Below, one piece after another: positions 24,825 to 31,913 of a DNA stretch of 53,363 bases. This stretch comes from Thermocladium sp. (GTDB taxonomy: Archaea > Thermoproteota > Thermoprotei > Thermoproteales > Thermocladiaceae): NCBI GenBank assembly GCA_023269935.1, contig JAGDXC010000008.1, positions 16,977 through 70,339 of the forward strand. The letters are read 5' to 3'. How positions within the stretch are numbered: the first letter of the stretch is position 1; every line of letters begins with the position of its first letter. The notes beneath the pieces were generated by a model. It worked only from the letters and a program-made list of their open reading frames with translations. It made no database searches and was not told where the DNA came from. The translations under genes were made by a program, and so were the position numbers.

Positions 24825-26407
24825 TTTGCCCTCCTCATTGTGAGTATCATTATTACGGCCCCAATCGTTGAGTATATGAATGCCATGTAATAGCCAAGGA
24901 CGAATAGTATTATTGATGCCGTTACGAAGATTACAGTCAGCGTCTTTTCCATTAATAATCCATTGACCCGCATGGCTGCTTTACTGCCCTTCGGCGTATA
25001 TATCCACTCAAGGTCCTTGAACATGGCTTCTATATAGTGATATATTATGGCAAAGGATATGGAGAAGCCCATTATGCTCATTGTGGCTAGGCTGAACATC
25101 ATAGTCATTATTCCATAATTCAGCTTTCTGGCAGTTGCAAGCATTAACATGAGGAATCCGATGAGAAGGATTATATTAATTCCTTCCAGCGCCAAGACAT
25201 AGAATGGAGGAAGAATCACACCGAATATTGATAGTATTATGGAGATGAAGATGGATAATCCGCCCAGGGATAAGAGGGGATACTTAGTTAACCATAGCAA
25301 TATATCTATCTTATCGATTGTCGACATATTGCTCTTAATTATTCGCCTAAAGTATCTCCTTAGTATTATGGAGTCATTGGAGGACCATCGTATGTTTTGT
25401 GCCTTTAGAGCCATGTATGTGCTCGTGACTTCACTGGTTGCAGTGACTTCCCTCATCACTGCAACTCTTCCTCCGCTCATTTTGACCTTGAGCGAGAGAT
25501 CCATATCATCCGCGGTACAGTGACAAAGCCCGCCAACCTTCATCAATGTCTCCCTTTTTATCACGAAGTTCGTGCCCATTATCATTGAGAATCCCCACCT
25601 CTGCCTGCTGAGGAATCTGCCTAGTATTATTATCTCATTGAATATATCATAAACCACCTTTATGGCCTTACTGGTGGCAGTGGGTATTGCTGGTCGCCCC
25701 CTATATACCGCACCCACCATATCATATCCAGCCTCCACATAACTCACGGCATACATTAGGTAATTGGGTGGAACCTCGGTATCGGCATCGAGCACCATTA
25801 TTAGTTCGCCCTTTGAGAATTGAATTGCATAATTAATTGCGCCTCCCTTATAACCCATTGGTGATTTCCTGTTTATGGCAATCATCCTCACTCCATATAG
25901 CTTTGAGTACTTCATGGTGATTGCCTCTATGGAAGAAAAGGTTTTCTCATCGTCATCGCTCACAACAATTGCCTCAAACCTATCCCTAGGATAACTTAGG
26001 CTAGCCACATTCTTTAGGACTTTCTCAACGACATCCATGGCCTCATTCTTGACCGGGATTATGATTGATATAAATGGTCTTGTCCTCGGCGGATAATGAA
26101 TATCGTTCTTCCTAGAGTCCTTAAAGAGATAGAGACCGGAGTGCAGTATGGCAATTACTTGGATAGCTGATAAAGCAAGGAAGATGGAGTATATAACGTA
26201 CATCATCAATAATAGCGGTATTGCGTAGCTTGCAGGGTGACTAACTGTGACTCCAATGGGTGAACTATTGTTGATGTAACTGCTTATGTTCTGTAGATTA
26301 GTCTTCTCTACATCCATGTAATGATTAAATTGGTATAATATCATTGTCATGTTATAGCCAACCTTATCCACCAATTCATCGAGGCCGCTTGTTATGTTGG
26401 CGGGCAT
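24821..26407 (-). CDS. Membrane-bound family 2 glycosyltransferase
   Basis: A processive-looking GT-A enzyme. One membrane segment lies near the N-terminus (VSHPASYAIPLLLMMYVIYS), then the catalytic domain has PFISIIIPVKNEAMDV (nucleotide-sugar binding), VLDADTEVPPN (DxD), CTADDMDLSLKVKM (TED-like base) and QNIRWSSND (QxxRW). It ends in several transmembrane helices and a soluble tail. This is the cellulose-synthase/hyaluronan-synthase/dolichyl-glucosyl layout. The long N-terminal lead (from MPANITSGLDELVDKVG) with NxS/T sequons may face outside. It is co-transcribed with the GGR-type reductase. The acceptor (lipid carrier, polysaccharide or glycolipid) is unknown. Confidence 0.85.
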   Translation of the reverse strand: MPANITSGLDELVDKVGYNMTMILYQFNHYMDVEKTNLQNISSYINNSSPIGVTVSHPASYAIPLLLMMYVIYSIFLALSAIQVIAILHSGLYLFKDSRKNDIHYPPRTRPFISIIIPVKNEAMDVVEKVLKNVASLSYPRDRFEAIVVSDDDEKTFSSIEAITMKYSKLYGVRMIAINRKSPMGYKGGAINYAIQFSKGELIMVLDADTEVPPNYLMYAVSYVEAGYDMVGAVYRGRPAIPTATSKAIKVVYDIFNEIIILGRFLSRQRWGFSMIMGTNFVIKRETLMKVGGLCHCTADDMDLSLKVKMSGGRVAVMREVTATSEVTSTYMALKAQNIRWSSNDSIILRRYFRRIIKSNMSTIDKIDILLWLTKYPLLSLGGLSIFISIILSIFGVILPPFYVLALEGINIILLIGFLMLMLATARKLNYGIMTMMFSLATMSIMGFSISFAIIYHYIEAMFKDLEWIYTPKGSKAAMRVNGLLMEKTLTVIFVTASIILFVLGYYMAFIYSTIGAVIMILTMRRAK

Positions 26408-26499
26408 TATATATTATGCCCAACAATACTGAGTTAAATAGTTTTATACAGCGCCCTAATCATTTTTCTCATTCTTTATATAATTCAATTGAGAAAGGA

Positions 26500-26552
26500 A
26501 TAGATAGTGGGCCCGGAGGGACTTGAACCCCCGACCAACAGGTCTGAAGCCT
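26500..26552 (-). repeat. Left copy of tRNA-Trp 3'-half direct repeat (attachment site-like)
   Basis: This 53-base segment matches 28094-28146 in 52 of 53 positions: 47 identical bases (26500-26546), one mismatch at 26547, then five more. It covers tRNA-Trp from the anticodon stem to A73 (26508-26552) plus eight bases of 3' flank. Homology to the tRNA stops abruptly after 26552 within the 5' side of the anticodon stem, and no D arm or acceptor 5' strand follows. The one mismatch turns anticodon CCA into TCA. This is the pattern left when an element integrates into a tRNA gene and displaces the original 3' end. Confidence 0.8.
26508..26552 (-). pseudogene. Displaced tRNA-Trp 3' fragment
   Basis: Read on the minus strand it has loop CTTCAGA, stem CCTGT, the T arm GGGGG-TTCAAGT-CCCTC and acceptor strand CGGGCCC with A73. 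The 5' half is missing. A TATA-like TTTTTATA (minus strand, about 26561-26568) lies only about 12 bases from the fragment edge, so a transcript would begin inside the anticodon region. That argues against a functional split-tRNA half. Confidence 0.7.
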
Positions 26553-26629
26553 ACTGGCAGTATAAAAACCATAGCATGACCTTGAAAATCAAATTGAGCG
26601 TGCTAAATGCTATCATTGATGGGATCAAG

Positions 26630-26637
26630 TTTAAAAC
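26630..26637 (+). promoter_or_regulatory. TATA-like box of the cassette operon
   Basis: TTTAAAAC is centred 27 bases before ATG 26661. It fixes the start of the first cassette gene as leaderless at 26661 rather than the upstream codon at 26607, which lies before the box. Confidence 0.55.
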
Positions 26638-26660
26638 TCACCTTTGGAAATATAACATAT

Positions 26661-27254
26661 ATGAGCCTTATTGACGAATTGACACGGGAGCCAGCTGTCG
26701 AGTTAATCAAGCTAGCCATAGCATACTATGCTAAGAAGTACGGCAGAAGCGTTAATGCAGCGGTGCTCGCGAAGCTCCTATTCTTCATTATATACACCGA
26801 TGGCACCAAGCTTCTCAATACGCCACGGATCAAGTTGCCCGGGGAATTTAGGATTTACTCGAAAGGGCCATCTATATCCATCGATGAGGTGCTAGGTGGT
26901 GAATCCAAGATGATTGAATATGGCATAGTAAGGACCGGCGATAATTATTACGTCAAGGGTATTGAGGAGTCCTTTGAGGAGTCCTACAGGTCCCTCGTGG
27001 AGAGGGGTTTAAGAGATCTAGCAGAGCAAGCGATCAAGGTCGTTGATGAATATGGAGCATTGGGAATGGATGATTTAATTGTTCGCTCGCTCGAGGCTTT
27101 GGGCATTCAGGGTGAGGTCATTAAAGCGATGGCATTTAACATGAGCTTGGAGGCATATATGGATGTAGTGAGGAGACTTAGGAGTGTTCTTGAGAGCAAG
27201 GGGTCAATAGATGAGGAGGATCTCTATCCAGATCTATTCAAGATGATTGGGTAA
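26661..27254 (+). CDS. Panacea/DUF4065-like protein, candidate antitoxin
   Basis: This 197-residue protein starts at ATG 26661, chosen because of the TATA-like box at 26630-26637. An N-terminal helical block (MSLIDELTREPAVELIKLAI) is followed by VNAAVLAKLLFFIIYTDG and FRIYSKGPSISIDEVL. These resemble the KLLYF helix and the later aromatic-x-GP motif of Panacea (DUF4065/SocA) domains. The C-terminal half is helical and acidic (EESFEESYRSLVERGLRD, SIDEEDLYPDLF). Panacea domains are known as antitoxin modules in many toxin-antitoxin pairs. Its stop lies eight bases before the PIN gene ATG. The family call rests on a short motif and could be wrong; an unrelated helical adaptor is possible. Confidence 0.5.
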   Translation: MSLIDELTREPAVELIKLAIAYYAKKYGRSVNAAVLAKLLFFIIYTDGTKLLNTPRIKLPGEFRIYSKGPSISIDEVLGGESKMIEYGIVRTGDNYYVKGIEESFEESYRSLVERGLRDLAEQAIKVVDEYGALGMDDLIVRSLEALGIQGEVIKAMAFNMSLEAYMDVVRRLRSVLESKGSIDEEDLYPDLFKMIG

Positions 27255-27261
27255 TTCATTC

Positions 27262-27909
27262 ATGACGTTTAGGGCATTCCATGTCTTCATCGACACCAAT
27301 GTGCTTGTCAATATGGTATATGCAATAACCTTGCACCACAGATTAAATAGGCCAAGACCAAAGATATTAGATCTCCTGGAAAATAACGTATTGGAGATCT
27401 ATACAAGCATTATAATGGTAAATGAATTAGATGATGTAGCCTTGCCCAAATTATTGACCAGCGTCGATAGGGAGATGCATGGATGGGTCAACGTAGAAAC
27501 TAATGAAATGGAGGAATACTGCATTAGTGAATTGAATAGCTTGGTAAATATGAGGTATGTAAGAGTAATAGAGGAGGACGGATCGCTGGAATTGCAGAGA
27601 AGAGCCCTAAAGTATAAACCCAGCAAGAGAGTTTGCTGGAAGAGCAATATAATGGATAAACTGCTCAGCAGAATTCCAAACGAAGACATCGATGTAATCA
27701 ATTCACTGCTCTATGCCTACGATTTGCTGGCCACGGTGCGGCGAAAGAGAGGCCCTGGTACGATAAGCGGTAAGTTGGTCTTCGTAACGGAGGACAAACA
27801 TCTTAGGAACTTCGTTGAAAGGCAATTGACGTGCTATGATTGTCCTTGTACGAGTAGAATTATTGCCATAAGCTATAAAGAATTCAAGGATCAATTGAGA
27901 CAAATTTAA
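27262..27909 (+). CDS. PIN-domain ribonuclease, candidate toxin
   Basis: A PIN-fold nuclease of 215 residues. The four acidic positions of the active site are visible: D11 in FIDTNVLV, E55 in VNELD, D144 in EDIDVINSLLYA and D178 in FVTEDKHL. PIN proteins cleave RNA with Mg2+ or Mn2+ and are the toxins of VapBC-type systems. Compared with compact VapC (~130 residues) it is larger, with a charged insert (residues ~70-135) and a C-terminal CYDCPC motif that could bind metal. ATG 27262 is chosen over an in-frame TTG at 27247, which would overlap the upstream gene by eight bases. The pairing with a Panacea-like partner instead of a small VapB is the unusual point. Confidence 0.75.
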   Translation: MTFRAFHVFIDTNVLVNMVYAITLHHRLNRPRPKILDLLENNVLEIYTSIIMVNELDDVALPKLLTSVDREMHGWVNVETNEMEEYCISELNSLVNMRYVRVIEEDGSLELQRRALKYKPSKRVCWKSNIMDKLLSRIPNEDIDVINSLLYAYDLLATVRRKRGPGTISGKLVFVTEDKHLRNFVERQLTCYDCPCTSRIIAISYKEFKDQLRQI

Positions 27910-28093
27910 TTCTAAGGAAGTTGAAATAATGAGACCCATTCGTCGCTGGTTTATGAATTAGCAAGCTTGCAGTAACGGTGGGGTTATCTTTATATTATGT
28001 TTAATACAAAAATTGTCTGAAAATCAGAGAGCTAAGCTGGGTTATCCGCTTGGTTTCGCTCATTATCTATAAATTGATTGAAAATGGAGGTCC

Positions 28094-28146
28094 ATAGATA
28101 GTGGGCCCGGAGGGACTTGAACCCCCGACCAACAGGTCTGGAGCCT
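28094..28146 (-). repeat. Right copy of tRNA-Trp 3'-half direct repeat
   Basis: It matches 26500-26552 in 52 of 53 bases. Here the sequence continues without break into the 5' half of the intact tRNA-Trp, so this copy was supplied by the incoming element and restores the gene. Confidence 0.8.
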
Positions 28147-28177
28147 GCCGCTCTGAACCTTGCTGAGCTACGGGCCC
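28102..28177 (-). tRNA. tRNA-Trp(CCA)
   Basis: This 76-base cloverleaf has acceptor GGGCCCG/CGGGCCC with A73, D stem GCTC/GAGC, anticodon stem GCAGG/CCTGT around loop CTCCAGA (anticodon CCA), a five-base variable loop and T arm GGGGG-TTCAAGT-CCCTC. No intron is seen, and CCA is not encoded (the next bases read CTATC). A TATA-like run (plus strand TTTTTATTTTTT, 28201-28212) is centred about 29 bases before the 5' end. Confidence 0.92.
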
Positions 28178-28200
28178 TCTGGTTCCACTTAGGTGTTGTC

Positions 28201-28212
28201 TTTTTATTTTTT
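28201..28212 (-). promoter_or_regulatory. TATA-like box of tRNA-Trp
   Basis: This A/T run, centred about 29 bases upstream of the tRNA 5' end, is at the spacing expected for an archaeal tRNA promoter. Confidence 0.5.
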
Positions 28213-28310
28213 ACCTTAACGCTTTGCTTTATATTTTGCACAGGGGAGAGTCCGTGAGGACGGCGTAGTTTGCATTTTATTTGGCCTTGAAATTAACGGC
28301 ATTAGGCTTT

Positions 28311-28360
28311 GTCTGGGGATCTAGGGGATTCCCTGCTAGTTCCTGAGGGAAGGGTGGGAA
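28311..28360 (+). repeat. Possible IS200/IS605 right-end relic, copy E
   Basis: GGGGATCTAGGGGATTCC followed by a GAGGGAAGGGTGGGA stretch resembles the right end of copy D (GGGATCTAGGGGAATTC, then GGTGGTGAGGAGG). The match is short and no TnpB codons can be followed, so this is tentative. The rest of 28178-28414 holds only the tRNA promoter and the FBP aldolase promoter. Confidence 0.3.
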
Positions 28361-28414
28361 CACTTAGTATACTCAGCACTAATATTTATTAATTATTATA
28401 TTTATTACACTTTT

Positions 28415-29584
28415 ATGAGAACCACGATATCGATAATAAAGGCAGATATAGGGGGACTCCCTGGACATGCTTGGGTTCATCCAAAGATACTTGAATATGC
28501 AGCGGATAGATTGGCCTCTGAGGTTAGGAATGGTTCAATAATAGATTACTTCGTGTTCAATGTGGGAGATGACATGAGCTTATTAATGACCCATAGCAAG
28601 GGTCTCAATAATTCATCCATTCACGAAATAGCTTGGAACATATTTAGGGATGCCACGGAATCGATTGCAAAGAAGGTGAGGCTATATGGTGCTGGCCAGG
28701 ACCTCCTTAAAGACTCGTTCTCTGGAAACATTAGAGGAATGGGGCCTCAAGTCGCTGAAATGGAGTTCGAGGAACGAGGCAGCGAGCCAATAATAGTGGT
28801 TGCCGCAGATAAGACTGAGCCGGGCGCCTTTAATTTACCTTTCTACAAGATGTTTGCCGATCCATTTAACACCGCTGGATTAGTTATTGATCCAGCTATG
28901 GCAGAGGGATTCATATTCGAGGTGATAGATGTTAAGGAGGCCCAAGTATTCCTATTAAGGATGCCGGATGATATGTACAGATTATTGGGGCTAATTGGAA
29001 CGCCCGGCAGATACATAGTTAGGAGAGTTTATAGAAAGCGGGATTTAGTACAGGGAGCAGTGGCCAGCGTCGAGAGGCTCAACCTTATAGCCGGCAAATA
29101 TGTTGGTAAGGATGATCCCGTGGCGATAATAAGAGCTCAACACGGCTTGCCGGCGGTTGGCGAGGTTCTAGAGGCATTTGCGTACCCCCACTTAGTGGAG
29201 GGATGGATGAGGGGTAGTCACGTGGGTCCGCTCACGCCCTCCAAATTTGCCCAATTCATTCTAGATAAGAAGATGGCGCTGGGGCCAAAGATGACTAGGT
29301 TCGATGGTCCTCCAAAAGTCGGCGCATTAGGCTTCCAATTACATGATGGCTACTTAGAGGGACCTGTTGATTTGTTCGATGATCCTGTATTCGATTATTC
29401 GCGGCAATTGGCGGCAACCGTCACTGATTATATAAGGAGAATGGGCCCAATAATGCCTCACAGATTGCCGCCCGAGGAAATGGAATACACAACTATTTCG
29501 CAAGTGCTAAAGGAGGTTAAGTCGCTTCCGCTAGATGAGTACGAAAAAGATAGGGAAAGCGCATTGAAGACATTAATCTCCTAA
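28415..29584 (+). CDS. fbp: Fructose-1,6-bisphosphate aldolase/phosphatase
   Basis: This is the archaeal bifunctional gluconeogenic enzyme (class V FBPase). It condenses glyceraldehyde-3-phosphate and dihydroxyacetone phosphate and then dephosphorylates the product. The sequence shows the family's N-terminus TISIIKADIGGLPGHAWVHP, the metal-rich VFNVGDDMSLLMTH, the lid region YGAGQDLLKDSFSGN, VVAADKTEPGAFNLP and the long GPPKVGALGFQLHDGYLEGP block. The length of 389 is standard. TTTATTAAT at 28385-28393 lies 26 bases before the ATG, giving a leaderless mRNA. TIM (31233) supplies its substrate pair. Confidence 0.95.
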   Translation: MRTTISIIKADIGGLPGHAWVHPKILEYAADRLASEVRNGSIIDYFVFNVGDDMSLLMTHSKGLNNSSIHEIAWNIFRDATESIAKKVRLYGAGQDLLKDSFSGNIRGMGPQVAEMEFEERGSEPIIVVAADKTEPGAFNLPFYKMFADPFNTAGLVIDPAMAEGFIFEVIDVKEAQVFLLRMPDDMYRLLGLIGTPGRYIVRRVYRKRDLVQGAVASVERLNLIAGKYVGKDDPVAIIRAQHGLPAVGEVLEAFAYPHLVEGWMRGSHVGPLTPSKFAQFILDKKMALGPKMTRFDGPPKVGALGFQLHDGYLEGPVDLFDDPVFDYSRQLAATVTDYIRRMGPIMPHRLPPEEMEYTTISQVLKEVKSLPLDEYEKDRESALKTLIS

Positions 29585-29807
29585 TACTTTTATGCTTAAA
29601 TTCCATTGTAAAATGATTTTTCTATTGCTGCATAGCATTATATTCCTTCTTCTGGCTCCGCTTGATGCGTTTTAAAATGTTCTAAAGGTGTGTGAGTATC
29701 TTTAGAAAAATAAAATGGAAAATAAAAACAAATCCATTAGTAATGGTTCCTTACATGTTGAGCATTTATTTTGAAGTGATTGCCGTGGAAAGTTTATAAG
29801 TATATTA

Positions 29808-31075
29808 TTGATGATCAATAACTTAATGAATAAATCCAAGAAGAACCTGAATTGGGGAATCCTAAGGGACCTAGATGAAAGCAACTTAGGCAAGTACCAA
29901 TGGTCAGCCATAGTATCGGTATCCCTAGGCATGTTCCTATGGGGCTTCCTACTCGCATTAGCACCCTTAACCACTCAATGGCCCTTCGTGCCTCAAAGCA
30001 TGGTTGAGTATGTGTTGGTCTCAGCTCCAGTGGCCTTAACCATAGGCAACTTAACTATAGGTAGGCTTTCCGACGCATATGGTAGGAAGCATATATTTAT
30101 GCTTACCTTAGTTCTCTATGGCATTGGCACATTATTAATAGTGCTTGCTGAAAACGTATACACCCTAATTATGGGCATAGTTCTAGCGGAGTTCGGCCTT
30201 GGAGGCGAGGAACCCACCACATTAGCCTACTTGGCCGAAATGATGCCCATTAAGAGAAGAGGTTCTAGTAGGCGTTACCAATGTAGCTAATCTGGGCGCG
30301 GCAGTAGCAGCTGCATTAAGCCTAGCTACCACCATTTCAATTAATCTTCAGAAGGAGTTCTTCGGAATAACGTTAGGGGTAGCATTAGTTGTCATGTTGG
30401 TGACCAGACTAATAATCTGAATCATATCGCTGGGCGCTTTTTAAGTATGAATCCCACGGTAACTCTAATCCAAGCAACTTGAGGCTAAGATTGCTTGTCT
30501 TAGTGTCCCTTGCAGTAACAATAGTGCTCACCTATGCCCTACTAGCCTTAGTAATGGGCCCTTACCTATTCCCGAAGTTAACATCATGGATAGTGCTGCT
30601 ATATAATATTGGGGAAACCATAGGCGGCGTGGTAGGCATTCTCATGCTTAGGCAAATGGGAGTTAAACCATTCACATTAATATCGTACCTAGGTGGGTTC
30701 ATCACGATACTAGCATTTATACCGCAACTCCTCCTCATACCTCATAGCCTAGTGGCATTCCTCTTGCTGCTCCTTATTAATGGCATATTCGGAGAATTAG
30801 GGTGGGCTGCTAGGATAATTCTTGAGCCCGAGCTATTTCCGACCAGATTTAGATCAATGGGCATTGCAGCAGTTAGGGCCTCGGCCTACGTAGTTTATAT
30901 AGCATCGATATTCTTCACGGCTAGCTTCACGATGTACGAGTACCTATCGTATAATGTTGGGTTATGGGGACTAGGCTTCACTGCGGCATTGATCTGGTAT
31001 ATTGTTGGTGTTGAAACCAAGTTTAAGACCCTTGAGCAAGTCAATGAGCAGAACATTAGTGGAGCAAAGCATTAA
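29808..31075 (+). pseudogene. MFS sugar-porter-like transporter interrupted by two frameshifts
   Basis: One transporter is spread over three frames. Part 1 (29808-30290) runs from the first helix through motif A GRLSDAYGRKHIF to YLAEMMPIKRRG. The frame then shifts near 30262-30266 and continues as VLVGVTNVANLGAAVAAALSL to VTRLII, reaching a stop at ~30420. A second shift is needed to read ESYRWALFKYESHG and then the long open part (30479-31075) with LEPELFPTRFRSMG. In-frame continuity of protein sense across both breaks shows a once-intact ~420-residue sugar/metabolite:H+ symporter. Either the gene is inactive or the two sites are sequencing errors. The GRxSDxxGR and PxxFRSxG motifs point to the sugar porter family. 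Confidence 0.8.
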
Positions 31076-31199
31076 CTGGAGATATCTAGACCATTTAAAG
31101 CGAAATAAATGAGTTAAATAATACCATTCACGGGCTTTCACCTCCTTAATCCCCTAATGTTAAAATAATATTTAGTAGAATGGCTTAAAAGCGCTCTAA

Positions 31200-31209
31200 G
31201 TTTATATAA
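31200..31209 (+). promoter_or_regulatory. TATA-like box of tpiA
   Basis: GTTTATATAA is centred about 28 bases before ATG 31233 and supports that start. Confidence 0.5.
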
Positions 31210-31232
31210 TTAATGAGGCGGTGGGTTAATGC

Positions 31233-31910
31233 ATGAGATTTCCAGTTCTAGTAATAAATATGAAGGCTTATCCCGAAATAATAGGCCAAGGCTCAGTTCA
31301 ATTAGCTAAGGTAGCCGAAGATGTGTCCAAGGAGCTGGGGGTATCAATAGCCATTGCTCCACCGCTCACTGAGTTAAGGAGGGTAGTCGAGACCGTGGCG
31401 ATAGATGTATTTGCTCAATCCGCTGATCCAGTACTGCCAGGGGCAGCCACGGGCTACACGCCTCTTGAGATGATCAAGGAAACAGGGGCCCGAGGCGTTA
31501 TTCTTAATCACAGCGAGCATAGGTTATTATTAAATGACTTGGCATGGATGATAGGCAGGGCAAGGGAACTTGGTTTAGAGCAATTAGTGTGTGCGCCGAA
31601 TCCAGAGTCAAGCGCGGCTGTCGCTGCCTTATCGCCCACGGCTGTGGCTGTTGAGCCTCCAGAATTGATAGGTACAGGTAAGGCAGTCAGCAAAGAGAAG
31701 CCTGGAGTAATCACTAGGACAGTTGAGTTAGTATCTAGAATTAATCCTAGCATTAGCGTTATTACCGGTGCAGGTATAGAATCGGGCAGTGATGTGGAGG
31801 CTGCCCTACGGTTGGGAACCAAGGGAGTGCTTGTGGCCAGCGCAATAGTTAGGGCCAAGAACTGGAGGGAGAAGGTGCTCGAATTAGCTCGTCCACTGCA
31901 AGATAATTAA
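31233..31910 (+). CDS. tpiA: Triosephosphate isomerase, archaeal type
   Basis: It interconverts dihydroxyacetone phosphate and glyceraldehyde-3-phosphate. At 225 residues it is the short archaeal form, which is usually tetrameric. Catalytic residues are visible: the Asn-x-Lys in VINMKAYPE, the electrophilic His in LNHSEHRL and the base Glu in VEPPELIGTG with the loop that follows. The phosphate-binding TGAGIESGSDVEAAL and GVLVASAIVRA are at the C-terminus. It is convergent with the acyl-CoA ligase gene, with only three bases between their ends. Confidence 0.95.
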   Translation: MRFPVLVINMKAYPEIIGQGSVQLAKVAEDVSKELGVSIAIAPPLTELRRVVETVAIDVFAQSADPVLPGAATGYTPLEMIKETGARGVILNHSEHRLLLNDLAWMIGRARELGLEQLVCAPNPESSAAVAALSPTAVAVEPPELIGTGKAVSKEKPGVITRTVELVSRINPSISVITGAGIESGSDVEAALRLGTKGVLVASAIVRAKNWREKVLELARPLQDN

Positions 31911-31913
31911 TCA

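Larger units (their letters stand above)
26553..28146. mobile_element. Minimal integrative cassette in tRNA-Trp (two genes, no integrase)
   Basis: About 1.6 kb lies between two copies of the tRNA-Trp 3' half. The right copy is part of the intact tRNA gene (28102-28177) and the left copy is the displaced original end. This is the standard outcome of site-specific integration by tyrosine integrases into tRNA genes. Inside are only a Panacea-like gene and a PIN nuclease gene, both plus strand, plus ~190 bases of AT-rich spacer at 27910-28101. No integrase, replication gene or transposase is seen, so it is either the decayed remainder of a larger element or a unit moved in trans. Confidence 0.6.

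Noticed and set aside
26508..26552. Functional split tRNA half or UGA suppressor tRNA
   Set aside because: No 5' half or pairing leader is visible, the TATA-like box is too close to drive the whole fragment, and the tRNA-integration geometry explains it fully.
28250..28261. Hairpin GTCCGTGAGGAC resembling hammerhead ribozyme stem II
   Set aside because: The required CTGATGA before and GAAA after the stem are missing.
29808..31075. Programmed frameshifting in the MFS gene
   Set aside because: Two separate shifts would be needed and no slippery sequence is apparent; mutation or sequencing error is simpler.
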